Of a stretch of DNA of 36,081 nt, positions 7,541 to 15,082 are shown in pieces. Source of the DNA: DAOUMF01 sp034411955. Its GTDB lineage: Bacteria > Chloroflexota > Dehalococcoidia > SM23-28-2 > RBG-16-64-32. The stretch is taken from the NCBI GenBank assembly GCA_034411955.1, contig DAOUMF010000201.1, positions 1 through 36,081 on the forward strand, in the 5' to 3' direction. The position numbers and the translations under genes were made by a program. The notes below the pieces were generated by a model. The model ran no database searches, was not told the DNA's origin, and saw only the letters and a list, made by a program, of their open reading frames with translations. Numbering within the stretch: position 1 is the first letter of the stretch; every line of letters starts with the position of its first letter.

Positions 7541-8467
7541 CTAGGCCTCCTCCTTCCCTTCGGCCTGGCTCAGGGCAGGCTTGGCGCGGGCGCGGCGCCG
7601 CGCGGGTCTGGGCTCCCCAGCGGCAGCCTCCGTCTTCTTCCCACTCGCCTCGGCCTTGGGACGCCTGGTGCGGCGACGGGGCTTCTCCGGCGCCTCCTCC
7701 GCTTCCGCTGACGCGACGGCCGCAGCCCTGCGACGGCGCGGTTTCTCCTCCGCCGCAACCTCGGTCTCCGGGGCCGGCTCCTGGGCGGCACGCGCCCGCC
7801 TTAGGCGGGGCTTCGGCTCCTCCGCCGCGACGGGCTCAGGCACCGCGGCGCCCCATAGCCCCTCCACGCGGCGTACCGCCTCCTCCGTCAACAGGAGATC
7901 GCGGTGGGTCAGGAGATCCACCACGTTGAGGTAGGCGGCAGGCAGCACCTTCGTCTTCTGGAGGTTACGAGCGCTGACCAGGACGGAGCGGTCGGGCTCG
8001 CCGGTGACGATGAGAGCGGAGCGCTGTATGCCCACGTTGTCCAGTACGCGAACCATCTCCTTGGTGTGCGGCTGGGTGAAGCTCAGTTCGTCCACGACGC
8101 GCAGTTGGCCGTCCGCCAGCTTGCCCGAGAGGGCGGAGCGGATGGCCAGGCGCTTCATCTTCCTGGGCAGCTTCTGGCGATAGCTGCGGGGCCTGGGCCC
8201 AAAAGCGACGCCGCCGCCCACGCGCACCGGCGAGCGGATGCCCCCCTGGCGGGCCCGGCCGGTGTACTTCTGGATGCGGCTCTTGCGGGTGCTGCCCTGA
8301 ACCTCGGCCCTGGTCTTGGTGCTGGCGGTGCCCCGCCGCTGGTTGGCCCGCTGGGCCACGAACGCCTGGGGGAGCACGGCCATGTTGGGGGTGATGCCGA
8401 AGACGCTGCCGTCCACGGTGATCTGGCGCACCTTCTTGCCCTGCGCGTTATGCACCGGCAGCTTCAT
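7541..8467 (-). CDS. rplD: 50S ribosomal protein L4 with basic C-terminal tail
   Basis: Residues 1-206 are a normal L4 (TRAEVQGSTRKSRIQKYTGRARQG and GVAFGPRPRSYRQKLPRKMKR are the tunnel-loop signatures). L4 also autoregulates the S10 operon in enterobacteria. Residues 207-308 are an added tail alternating Arg-rich blocks (RRRR, RRRTRRP, RRRAR) with Glu/Ala spacers. The final residues PALSQAEG are encoded by a copy of a dispersed short repeat (7556-7579), which suggests that the end of the gene was remodelled by repeat insertion. The start overlaps rplC by 4 bases. Confidence 0.95.
   Translation of the reverse strand: MKLPVHNAQGKKVRQITVDGSVFGITPNMAVLPQAFVAQRANQRRGTASTKTRAEVQGSTRKSRIQKYTGRARQGGIRSPVRVGGGVAFGPRPRSYRQKLPRKMKRLAIRSALSGKLADGQLRVVDELSFTQPHTKEMVRVLDNVGIQRSALIVTGEPDRSVLVSARNLQKTKVLPAAYLNVVDLLTHRDLLLTEEAVRRVEGLWGAAVPEPVAAEEPKPRLRRARAAQEPAPETEVAAEEKPRRRRAAAVASAEAEEAPEKPRRRTRRPKAEASGKKTEAAAGEPRPARRRARAKPALSQAEGKEEA
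7556..7579. repeat. Dispersed short palindromic repeat inside rplD
   Basis: The segment reads CCCTTCGG, then CCTGGCTCAGGGCAGG on the plus strand. It resembles the short CCTGAGC-N-GTCGAAGG repeat scattered through many environmental bacterial genomes, here in frame and encoding LSQAEG. A second relative lies at 32149-32167 in the moaD-moaE linker. Confidence 0.6.
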
Positions 8468-9099
8468 CGCCGCGCCCTCCCGTGTTTGGAGCGTCGCACC
8501 CGGAGCAGCGCGTCCTTATTGCCGGGGACGGCTCCCTCCACCATCAGGATGTTGCGAGCAGAATCCGATTGGAAAACCCGCAGGTTCTTGACCGTGGCCT
8601 GCCCCGTGCCCATATGCCCGGCCATCTTGAGCCCCTTGATGACGCGACCAGGGTCCGTCCCGGCACCGATGGAGCCGGGAGCGCGGGCGCGGTCCGACTG
8701 TCCGTGGGTGCGGGGGCCACCGTGGAAGCCGTGGCGCTTCATGGCACCGGCGAAGCCGCGGCCCTTGGACGCGCCCGAAACGTCCACCAGGTCGCCTTGC
8801 TGGAAGAGCTCACACCCGACTTTCTTGCCGACCTCCCACTCGCCGATGTCATCCACCCGGAACTCCCGCAGATAGCGGAACTGCCCCAGGCCCTTCATGT
8901 GGCCCTTCAGGGGGGAGTTGACCCGCTTGCGGACGCCGAAACCCAACTGCACGGCGGCATAGCCGTCGTTCTCCCCTGTCTTCACCTGCACCACGGTGCA
9001 GGGCCCGGCCTCGATGACGGTGACCGGGACGGAGGTGCCGTCCTCCCGAAAGACCTGGGTCATGCCCAGCTTGCGTCCCAGGATGCCTTCGATACTCAT
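8464..9099 (-). CDS. rplC: 50S ribosomal protein L3
   Basis: L3, 211 residues, an early assembly protein reaching the peptidyl-transferase centre. MSIEGILGRKLGMTQVF is the canonical start, followed by VSGASKGRGFAGAMKRHGF and the central loop segment HGQSDRARAPGSIG. Its start and stop overlap rpsJ and rplD by 4 bases each, so the block is translationally coupled. Confidence 0.97.
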   Translation of the reverse strand: MSIEGILGRKLGMTQVFREDGTSVPVTVIEAGPCTVVQVKTGENDGYAAVQLGFGVRKRVNSPLKGHMKGLGQFRYLREFRVDDIGEWEVGKKVGCELFQQGDLVDVSGASKGRGFAGAMKRHGFHGGPRTHGQSDRARAPGSIGAGTDPGRVIKGLKMAGHMGTGQATVKNLRVFQSDSARNILMVEGAVPGNKDALLRVRRSKHGRARR

Positions 9100-9404
9100 A
9101 GCTTGATCTCGATGTCGACGCCGGAAGGGAGCTGCAACCGCATCAGGGCGTCGACCGTCTTGGATGTGGGCTCCAGGATGTCCACGAGCCGCTTGTGGGT
9201 GCGGATCTCGAACTGCTCCCGTGAGTCCTTATCGATGTGGGGCGAGCGGATCACGCAGAACTTCTTGATCTCGGTGGGCAGAGGCACCGGCCCAGCGACA
9301 GCGGCACCGGTGCGCTCCGCCGCCTCCACGATGAGGGCGGCCGACTGATCCAGTACTCGGTGGTCGTATGCCTTGAGGCGGATGCGTATCTTCTGCCGGG
9401 CCAT
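9096..9404 (-). CDS. rpsJ: 30S ribosomal protein S10
   Basis: S10, 102 residues, also the NusE transcription antitermination factor in other bacteria. KIRIRLKAYDHRVLDQSAALIVEAAERTGA and GPVPLPTEIKKFCVIRSPHIDKDSREQFEIRTHKRLVDI match the family. It begins only 4 bases after the fusA stop; the tuf gene commonly found here is absent. Confidence 0.96.
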   Translation of the reverse strand: MARQKIRIRLKAYDHRVLDQSAALIVEAAERTGAAVAGPVPLPTEIKKFCVIRSPHIDKDSREQFEIRTHKRLVDILEPTSKTVDALMRLQLPSGVDIEIKL

Positions 9405-9408
9405 GGTT

Positions 9409-11496
9409 CTACCTGCGGACTACCCCCCGCACCCGGCCGATGATGTGCTCGGCGAGGGAGGCGGGGACCTCCTCGTAGTGATCGAACTCCATGGTGTAGG
9501 TGGCGCGACCTTGCGTGATGGAGCGCAGGTCAGTGGCGTAGCCGAACGTCTCGGCCAGGGGAACCAGGGCTGTGATGACCCGCAGATGGCCCCGCTGATC
9601 CACGTTTGCGACGTGGCCGCGGCGGGAGCTTACGTCCCCCAACACGTCACCGAAGAAGTCATCCGGCGTGGCCACCTCCACCTTCATGTAGGGCTCCAGC
9701 AGGATGGGGTTAGCGCGTTTCAGCGCCGCCTGCACGCCCAGGGAACCGGCCATCTTGAACGCTAGCTCCGAGGAGTCAACCTGGTGGTACTGGCCGTCTA
9801 GCAGCGCCACCTTGATGTCGATCACGGGGTAGCTGGCGAGTATGCCGGTCTCCAGCGCCTCCCGCACGCCCTGTTCCACCGCCGGGATGAACTCCCGGGG
9901 GATGGCGCCGCCGACGATCCTGTTCTCAAACTTGAACCCGGTGCCACGGGCCTGCGGCTCTACCTCCAACTCGACGACACCGAACTGGCCGCGACCGCCC
10001 GTCTGGCGGACGAACCGTCCCTCCGCGCGCCCCGCCTGGACGATGGTCTCCTTGTAGGCCACCTCCGGGCGACCGACGTTGGCCTCTACGTTGAACTCCC
10101 GCAGCATCCGGTCGACGATGATGTCCAGGTGCAACTGGCCCATGCCAGAGATGATCGTCTGGCCGGTCTCGGAGTCGTAGCGGGTGTAGAAGGTGGGGTC
10201 CTCCTCGCTCAGGCGGAGGAGGGTCTCCACCATGCGATCCTGATCGTCTTTGGTCTTGGGTTCGATGGCCACGGAGATAACCGGCTCCGGGAACTTGATC
10301 GCTTCCAGCAGTATGGGCCTGTCCTGGGCGCAGAGGGTGTCGCCTGTGAAGGTGTTCTTCAGCCCCACTGTGGCCGCGATGTGGCCAGCCTGCACGCGGT
10401 CGATGTCCTCACGGCGGTTGGCGTGCATGCGCAGGATACGCCCCAGGCGCTCTCTATGGTTGCGGGCGCTGTTCTGCACTGCCCCGCCCTGCTTCACGGT
10501 GCCGGAGTAGACGCGGAAGTAGACAAGACGCCCAACGTAGGGATCGGCGACGACCTTGAAGGCGAGGGCAGAGAACGGCTCATCATCGCGGGCGTGCCGT
10601 TCCAGCAGTTCGCCCGTCTTGGGGTGGGTCCCCGTGACGGGCGGAACTTCGACGGGTGAGGGCAGATAGTCTACGACAGCGTCCAGCAAAAGCCGAGTAC
10701 CCTTGTTCTTGAGAGCGGCGCCGCAGAGGACAGGCGTGACCAGGTTGGCGACGGTGGCCCGGCGCAGCGCCTTCCTGAGCTCGGCGGGGGAGACCTCACG
10801 GTGCTCCACATAGCTGATGATCATCTGGTCGTCCACTTCGGCGAGGGCCTCGATGAGCTGCTCGCGGCGGAACTCCGCCTCCTCTCGGTAGGCGTCAGGG
10901 ATGGGCCCCACCCGCGGCGGCTCTTCGCGGTCCTCAGAGAAAAACGTGGCGGTCATCTCCACCAAGCCCGCCACGCCCTGAAAGGCGTCCTCAGCCCCGA
11001 TGGGCGTCTGGACGGCCACCGGCCTGGCGCTCAGCCGTTCCTTGATCATCTCCACCGTGTGCCAGAAGTCAGCGCCGACGCGGTCCATCTTGTTGACGAA
11101 GCAGATGCGCGGGATGTGGTAGCGGTCAGCCTGGCGCCACACGGTCTCGGACTGGCTCTGCACTCCGGCGACGGCATCGAACACAACAACGCCTCCGTCC
11201 AGGACACGGAGGCTGCGTTCCACTTCCACAGTGAAGTCCACATGGCCGGGGGTGTCTACGATGTTGATGACGTGGTCCTGCCAGTGGGTGGTGGTGGCAG
11301 CGGCGGTGATAGTGATCCCCCGCTCTCGCTCCTGGGCCATCCAGTCCATGACGGCAGTGCCGGCGTCCACGTCACCGATTTTGTAGGTTCGCCCTGTGTA
11401 GAACAGGATGCGCTCGGTGACCGTGGTCTTACCGGCATCGATGTGGGCGATGATCCCGATATTCCGTAGTGATTCGATCGGTACTGCGTTCGTCAT
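9409..11496 (-). CDS. fusA: Translation elongation factor G
   Basis: EF-G, 695 residues from the ATG at 11496 (MTNAVPIESLRNIGIIAHID). It is the GTPase that drives ribosomal translocation. GTPase motifs are seen in order: G1 AHIDAGKTT, G2 RGITITAA, G3 DTPGHVDF, G4 NKMDR. Domain IV/V signatures include GRGQFG and GDVLGDVSSRRG. A GGAAG Shine-Dalgarno precedes the chosen start; the frame is open to 11565 but the extra 23 residues overlap the end of rpsG. It lies in the str order rpsL-rpsG-fusA and runs directly into the S10 block without tuf. Confidence 0.97.
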   Translation of the reverse strand: MTNAVPIESLRNIGIIAHIDAGKTTVTERILFYTGRTYKIGDVDAGTAVMDWMAQERERGITITAAATTTHWQDHVINIVDTPGHVDFTVEVERSLRVLDGGVVVFDAVAGVQSQSETVWRQADRYHIPRICFVNKMDRVGADFWHTVEMIKERLSARPVAVQTPIGAEDAFQGVAGLVEMTATFFSEDREEPPRVGPIPDAYREEAEFRREQLIEALAEVDDQMIISYVEHREVSPAELRKALRRATVANLVTPVLCGAALKNKGTRLLLDAVVDYLPSPVEVPPVTGTHPKTGELLERHARDDEPFSALAFKVVADPYVGRLVYFRVYSGTVKQGGAVQNSARNHRERLGRILRMHANRREDIDRVQAGHIAATVGLKNTFTGDTLCAQDRPILLEAIKFPEPVISVAIEPKTKDDQDRMVETLLRLSEEDPTFYTRYDSETGQTIISGMGQLHLDIIVDRMLREFNVEANVGRPEVAYKETIVQAGRAEGRFVRQTGGRGQFGVVELEVEPQARGTGFKFENRIVGGAIPREFIPAVEQGVREALETGILASYPVIDIKVALLDGQYHQVDSSELAFKMAGSLGVQAALKRANPILLEPYMKVEVATPDDFFGDVLGDVSSRRGHVANVDQRGHLRVITALVPLAETFGYATDLRSITQGRATYTMEFDHYEEVPASLAEHIIGRVRGVVRR

Positions 11497-11558
11497 GACG
11501 GCTGCTTCCAGCTTGCGAGGGCGCGCCCTAGCAACGCATGATCGTGGCTGAACCGCTG

Positions 11559-12029
11559 TTACCACCGGTAATGCACAAAGGCCTTGTTGGCCTCAGCCAT
11601 GCGGTGCGTATCGTCACGGCGCTTGATGGCGGTACCCTGTTCGCGATAGGCTTCCACGAGTTCGGTGGCCAGCCGGTCTGCCATGGGACGGCCCTGGCGG
11701 GCGCGGGCGGAGACGAGGATCCAGCGCATCGCCAGGGAAAGCCGCCGTGCCGGGCGCACCTCTAGGGGGATCTGATAGGTGGCGCCGCCAACGCGGCGGG
11801 GGCGCACTTCGAGGGTGGGCATAACGTTGCGCACCGCCGTCTCAAACACTTGAACGGGGTCCTCCTTAGTCCGTTCTCCGGCCGCTTCCAGAGCCTGATA
11901 CATGATCCGCTCGGCGACGCTCTTCTTCCCCCGCTTCATGATCTTGTTGATCATAATCTGCACCCACAGGTTTCCATACCTAGCATCAGGCGGCGTCGGA
12001 CGGCGGATGACTCTTCCCCTACGAGGCAC
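11559..12029 (-). CDS. rpsG: 30S ribosomal protein S7
   Basis: S7, 156 residues, nucleates assembly of the 16S 3' domain and represses the str operon in enterobacteria. MPRRGRVIRRP, then INKIMKRGKKSVAERIMYQAL and the segment VGGATYQIPLEVRPARRLSLAMRW are diagnostic. The start is a GTG at 12029; the stop leaves about 60 bases before the fusA start. Confidence 0.96.
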   Translation of the reverse strand: MPRRGRVIRRPTPPDARYGNLWVQIMINKIMKRGKKSVAERIMYQALEAAGERTKEDPVQVFETAVRNVMPTLEVRPRRVGGATYQIPLEVRPARRLSLAMRWILVSARARQGRPMADRLATELVEAYREQGTAIKRRDDTHRMAEANKAFVHYRW

Positions 12030-12047
12030 CAGTCAGTCCCCCGAAGT

Positions 12048-12470
12048 CTACTGTGGACCTTCGGTCCTGCGGGTCCCGTATTTGCTGCGCTGTTGCCTGC
12101 GGCCGCTGACCCCCAGCGCGTCCAGGGCCCCTCGAACGATGTGGTAGCGCACACCGGGCAGGTCCTTCACACGACCGCCCCGAATCAGCACGACTGAGTG
12201 CTCCTGAAGGGTGTGCCCCTCGCCGGGGATGTAGGCGGTAACCTCGATCCCGTTGGTGAGGCGCACCCTAGCTACCTTACGCAGGGCGGAGTTGGGCTTC
12301 TTGGGCGTCTGGGTTCGCACGTTGGTGCACACGCCCCGCTTCTGAGGCGACCCTTTGCCGCGCGCCATGACGTTCCTCAGCGCGTTGTACTGGAAACGCA
12401 GGGCCGGAGCCTTGGTCTTCCTGGCCAAGGGCCTCCGTCCGCGGCGAACCAGTTGGTTAATGGTAGGCAC
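12048..12470 (-). CDS. rpsL: 30S ribosomal protein S12
   Basis: S12, 140 residues, the decoding-centre protein that is the target of streptomycin resistance mutations. I start it at the GTG at 12470 (MPTINQLVRRGR), preceded by a GAGGGA Shine-Dalgarno; an upstream in-frame ATG at 12521 would add 17 non-homologous residues. KKPNSALRKVARVRLTNG and GVRYHIVRGALDALGV are intact. The conserved lysine positions that mutate in streptomycin resistance (PKKPNSA and the region after GRVKDLPG) look wild type. Confidence 0.96.
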   Translation of the reverse strand: MPTINQLVRRGRRPLARKTKAPALRFQYNALRNVMARGKGSPQKRGVCTNVRTQTPKKPNSALRKVARVRLTNGIEVTAYIPGEGHTLQEHSVVLIRGGRVKDLPGVRYHIVRGALDALGVSGRRQQRSKYGTRRTEGPQ

Positions 12471-12561
12471 CTGCAATTCCCTCTTCCACAACAAAAGGCC
12501 GAAAGCCTTATGCATCCGCACCAGACCGGCGTCGGTGTGAAGGGTATACCGGTCGCGTCGG

Positions 12562-12582
12562 CTAGGTCTTTCGACCCGCTAG
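12562..12582 (-). other. GAAA-tetraloop hairpin in rpsL leader
   Basis: On the minus strand the leader contains GGTC-GAAA-GACC, a 4-bp stem closed by a GNRA tetraloop, extended by CTA/TAG outside a small bulge. It lies about 100 bases upstream of the rpsL start inside the predicted 5' UTR. A second small stem (AAGGC/GCCTT) lies just before the ribosome-binding site at about 12494-12511. A regulatory role is only inference. Confidence 0.45.
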
Positions 12583-12622
12583 TCCAGCGTATTCGACCAA
12601 CGAACCTGACGCCAAACGAAAA

Positions 12623-12650
12623 GGATAACAAGCACCCCTGGTGGTGTCAA
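12623..12650 (-). promoter_or_regulatory. Promoter of the rpsL (str-S10-spc) operon
   Basis: On the minus strand TTGACA (12650-12645) is separated by 16 bases from TTATCC (12628-12623), a strong -35 and a fair -10. Transcription would begin near 12616, leaving a leader of about 145 bases before rpsL. The -35 hexamer overlaps the stop codon of the small gene that ends at 12647. Confidence 0.6.
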
Positions 12651-12838
12651 GCCGAATTCGTGGTTGTGCTTCTTTGATGCGCAGACTCAGAGCCGCGTCC
12701 GCTGGTTTTGTCGGGTTCCTCAGCCTGAGAACCCTCATGCTTAGGGCTCTTGGCCAGCACTGCTATCGCTTCCGCAAACGTGAGCGGGTGAAGCAATACG
12801 CTGGTGTCGTCGTGCTTCTTCGATTTCTTGTCAGGCAT
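12647..12838 (-). CDS. Small protein of unknown function beside DUF3800 gene
   Basis: 63 residues, starting ATG at 12838. The protein has a basic start (MPDKKSKKHDD), a central LHPLTFAEAIAVLAKSPK segment that could be an amphipathic helix, and a polar, probably disordered C-terminus rich in Ser, Thr and Glu. No clear Shine-Dalgarno is visible, but a TTGACA about 30 bases upstream (12873-12868) would fit a leaderless transcript. I recall similar short proteins with a LHPLSFEEA-like core next to DUF3800 genes, which is from memory only. It lies downstream of the DUF3800 gene in the low-GC islet, and its stop overlaps the rpsL -35 box. Confidence 0.5.
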   Translation of the reverse strand: MPDKKSKKHDDTSVLLHPLTFAEAIAVLAKSPKHEGSQAEEPDKTSGRGSESAHQRSTTTNSA

Positions 12839-12867
12839 TCGAACTACAGATCACAAAGTCGGCTGTT

Positions 12868-12910
12868 TGTCAATAGTCTAGTGGCAAAATGTGCCGACAA
12901 ACTATTGACA
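12868..12910. repeat. 10-bp inverted repeat carrying divergent TTGACA boxes
   Basis: TGTCAATAGT at 12868-12877 and ACTATTGACA at 12901-12910 are exact reverse complements. Each arm ends in a TTGACA pointing outward. Inside and overlapping lies a second dyad, CAAAATGT (12885-12892) against ACATTTTG (12908-12915). The layout looks like an operator over divergent promoters. Confidence 0.6.
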
Positions 12911-12937
12911 TTTTGTCCCGCTATGATAGTATATCAT
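12905..12937 (+). promoter_or_regulatory. Candidate plus-strand promoter with operator-like dyad
   Basis: TTGACA (12905-12910), a 16-base spacer and TAGTAT (12927-12932) form a plausible promoter reading rightward. The -10 lies in a perfect dyad, ATGATA-GTA-TATCAT (12923-12937). No plus-strand gene follows; the transcript would run into the stem-loops at 12943-12989 and then antisense to the DUF3800 gene. Confidence 0.4.
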
Positions 12938-12942
12938 TAGTG

Positions 12943-12989
12943 GATAGCGGGCTCCGCTATCGGCGCCCTATCTCCATGAGGTGGGGCGC
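12943..12989. other. Pair of adjacent stem-loops downstream of DUF3800 gene
   Basis: GATAGCGG-GCT-CCGCTATC (12943-12961) is a perfect 8-bp stem with a 3-base loop. It is followed by GCGCCC (12963-12968) pairing with GGGCGC (12984-12989). On the plus strand a short TTT follows the second stem. They may end transcription of the DUF3800 gene or form a small plus-strand RNA. Confidence 0.5.
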
Positions 12990-13001
12990 TTTCAATTACC
13001 G

Positions 13002-14081
13002 CTAGAGAGTAGCCCCACATCGTGCGCGGTGGGCTTCAATTCGTTCCCGAATAGTTGAGTCTGGAAATACCTTCACGCCGAACTTGCCCATCCTGCCATC
13101 TCCCCGACAATAGATTCTCTCGCTGAACAATTCCCACCTCTTAGGTGAGCGCCTGCAATTGCTCCGAATCCACTCGTATAGGTCCCTGCTGAACATGTCC
13201 GCAAGTTCCAACGGGTGAGACCCTCGCTTCGGAACGAACGTCAACCCCGGTTCAAGCCAGTTCCGGAAAGCTTTGTCGGGTACCCACTGAGAACCCTCTA
13301 AGATGACTCTTGCATATTCCAATTGGTGCTCGGCGTCCTCTTTTGCCCCCTGCCCTTCGAATATGGCACGCCCAAACCTGTCGGGCGGATTGTGTGCCAA
13401 GAAGTCGATATATCGCTCAAGAAGCATCACTATGGCAACTGCATAGACATCAGTGGGTAGATACGGGTCGATGCCAGTGTCGACAAACTGTTTCTTGAAG
13501 GCTCTCTTTCTGATGCCGACGCCAAAGGCTCGAAACTTGGTTTGCCGGATCAAATCATCTAGCGCTTCGTCGAATTCACGCTGTCTTTTTCTATCACCGC
13601 CGAATCCCCACCGACCTTCCTTACGTCTCATGGCGGGCTCGTGAAAAGTGATGTCCTTCCTGTCGAAGAAGTTGAGTTTGATTTCGTCGGCTGCAAAGCA
13701 ATAGTTGTCCTGCTCCTCTTCCGGCATTTCCACTGCACCGAGAGCGAAGAAGGGATATTTCCCATAGCGATCTATGAACGATCTGCCTCCTTCGTCAACA
13801 TACAAAACGCTGCGCTTTCGTTCCTCAAGCAACGCGTAACTTGAATGCTTCTTGAAGCGCTTACGGGGTTCAATTCGGCCATATGCCCGAAGGAGTTCAA
13901 TCTGCTCTTGAGCGACAACGACCTTGATGAGTTCTTGGCACTCCTTCGGATCGAAATCTGCTCGCTTGAGGAGCACTTCAGCAGCGCGGAGCACACCACG
14001 GGCTTCGGACAACATTGCGGCCCGCATTCTTGCCGGTCGGCGACCAGCCGGATCGCCTGCCGATGAATGCCCCTGCGGCAT
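13002..14081 (-). CDS. DUF3800-type protein
   Basis: 359 residues from the ATG at 14081; in-frame ATGs at 14027 and 14015 are alternatives because the first 22 residues look unconserved. The core matches the DUF3800 pattern as I know it: LYVDEGG (93-99), a DITFHEP segment (143-149) in place of the usual H-containing motif, and LELADMFSRD (291-300) near the C-terminus. These acidic positions suggest an RNase H-like metal site. The biological role of the family is not established, though members often lie in mobile or defence-like islets. Base composition is clearly lower in GC than the neighbours, suggesting acquisition. It sits with a small gene downstream. Confidence 0.7.
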   Translation of the reverse strand: MPQGHSSAGDPAGRRPARMRAAMLSEARGVLRAAEVLLKRADFDPKECQELIKVVVAQEQIELLRAYGRIEPRKRFKKHSSYALLEERKRSVLYVDEGGRSFIDRYGKYPFFALGAVEMPEEEQDNYCFAADEIKLNFFDRKDITFHEPAMRRKEGRWGFGGDRKRQREFDEALDDLIRQTKFRAFGVGIRKRAFKKQFVDTGIDPYLPTDVYAVAIVMLLERYIDFLAHNPPDRFGRAIFEGQGAKEDAEHQLEYARVILEGSQWVPDKAFRNWLEPGLTFVPKRGSHPLELADMFSRDLYEWIRSNCRRSPKRWELFSERIYCRGDGRMGKFGVKVFPDSTIRERIEAHRARCGATL

Positions 14082-14095
14082 AGCGGGTAAAGTCT

Positions 14096-14123
14096 AACAT
14101 ATTCTGTATTCCTTGTGTGTCTA
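14096..14123 (-). promoter_or_regulatory. Candidate promoter of the DUF3800 gene
   Basis: On the minus strand TAGACA (14123-14118), 16 bases, TATGTT (14101-14096). The -10 lies only 14 bases before the ATG at 14081, so the transcript would be nearly leaderless, which agrees with the lack of a visible Shine-Dalgarno. Confidence 0.35.
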
Positions 14124-14159
14124 AGGGATAACTGCCAGCGCTGCGGCGGTGAGCGAGCG

Positions 14160-15077
14160 TTACACGCCGGAGTAGGAGTGAAGGCCGGACACCCACAGGT
14201 TGACGACGAAGTAGGTGAACAGCACGCCGATGAACCCTAGCACCAGGATGGCGGCCGCCCGGGTGCCGGTCCAGCCCCTCAGACCACGGGTGTGCAGATA
14301 GGCGGCGTAGATCAGCCAGGTCACCAGCGCTGCCGTCTCCTTGGGGTCCCAGCCCCAGTAGCGGCCCCAGGCCGAGTTGCCCCAGTACGCTCCCAACGCT
14401 ATCCCCAGCGCTAGCAACGGGAAGCCCACCATCACCGACCGGTAGCCGATCCGATCCAGGAGCCCGGCCCTGGGCAGGCGCGCGAACCGGTTCCTGTCGC
14501 CGCCCTGGATCAAGTACATCACCCCCGCGCCGAAGGAGACGCTCAGAGCGCTGTAGGCCAGGATCATCGTCGCCACGTGCAGGGCCAGCAAGTCCTGGTT
14601 CTGGAGGGCAGGCACCAGCGGTTCCACATCGGAGGGGAAGAAAGCGGCGGCGACGGCCATCATGGCCAGCACCACCGGCTGGATGAAGGAGCCGATCGTC
14701 CTCTGTCCGTACCATCGCTCGAACACGATGTAGAAGAGCATGACGCCGCCGGCGAAGGCAACGGTGAACTCCCACATGTTGGACCACGGGGCGTGACCGA
14801 CGGCCCGCCAGCGAGCGAACAGCGACACGGCCAGGAATGCGGTGGCCGTCCACGTGGTCAGGCTGGCCAGCCTCCCCAGCGACTCCGGCAGCCACTCCAA
14901 GGTGGCAACGGTCACGCCGCTATCGCCGTTTTCGCCAGAGGCGAATCCGCCTCCGGCGGATGTGGCCAGGCGACGGAGGACGACCCTGGCCCCGAAGGAG
15001 TACCCCCAGTGGAAGAGGACCGAGGCGGCGGTGAACCCCAGGGCCAGCCAGAACGCCGTCAGGGACAGTTCCTCCAC
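14160..15077 (-). CDS. ccsA: Cytochrome c biogenesis protein CcsA/ResC type
   Basis: A multi-span membrane protein of about 305 residues, the heme-handling subunit of system II cytochrome c maturation. The WWD signature is seen as WGRYWGWDPKET, followed by a hydrophobic span with LVTWLIYAAYLHTRG; histidines for heme ligation are in LLALHVAT and in the C-terminal GLHSYSG. At least seven hydrophobic segments are evident. I prefer the GTG at 15077, which has a TAGG Shine-Dalgarno; GTGs at 15089 and 15095 in frame overlap the preceding gene. The ResB/Ccs1 partner is not in the window. Confidence 0.88.
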   Translation of the reverse strand: MEELSLTAFWLALGFTAASVLFHWGYSFGARVVLRRLATSAGGGFASGENGDSGVTVATLEWLPESLGRLASLTTWTATAFLAVSLFARWRAVGHAPWSNMWEFTVAFAGGVMLFYIVFERWYGQRTIGSFIQPVVLAMMAVAAAFFPSDVEPLVPALQNQDLLALHVATMILAYSALSVSFGAGVMYLIQGGDRNRFARLPRAGLLDRIGYRSVMVGFPLLALGIALGAYWGNSAWGRYWGWDPKETAALVTWLIYAAYLHTRGLRGWTGTRAAAILVLGFIGVLFTYFVVNLWVSGLHSYSGV

Positions 15078-15082
15078 CTGTC

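Noticed and set aside
12494..12511. Small AAGGC/GCCTT hairpin as a rho-independent terminator before rpsL
   Set aside because: The stem is only 5 bp, the following T-run is short (TTTTGTT) and it lies inside the leader just before a clear ribosome-binding site.
12905..12932. Plus-strand promoter driving a protein gene
   Set aside because: No plus-strand frame with a start signal follows within the islet; only stem-loops and the antisense of the DUF3800 gene lie downstream.
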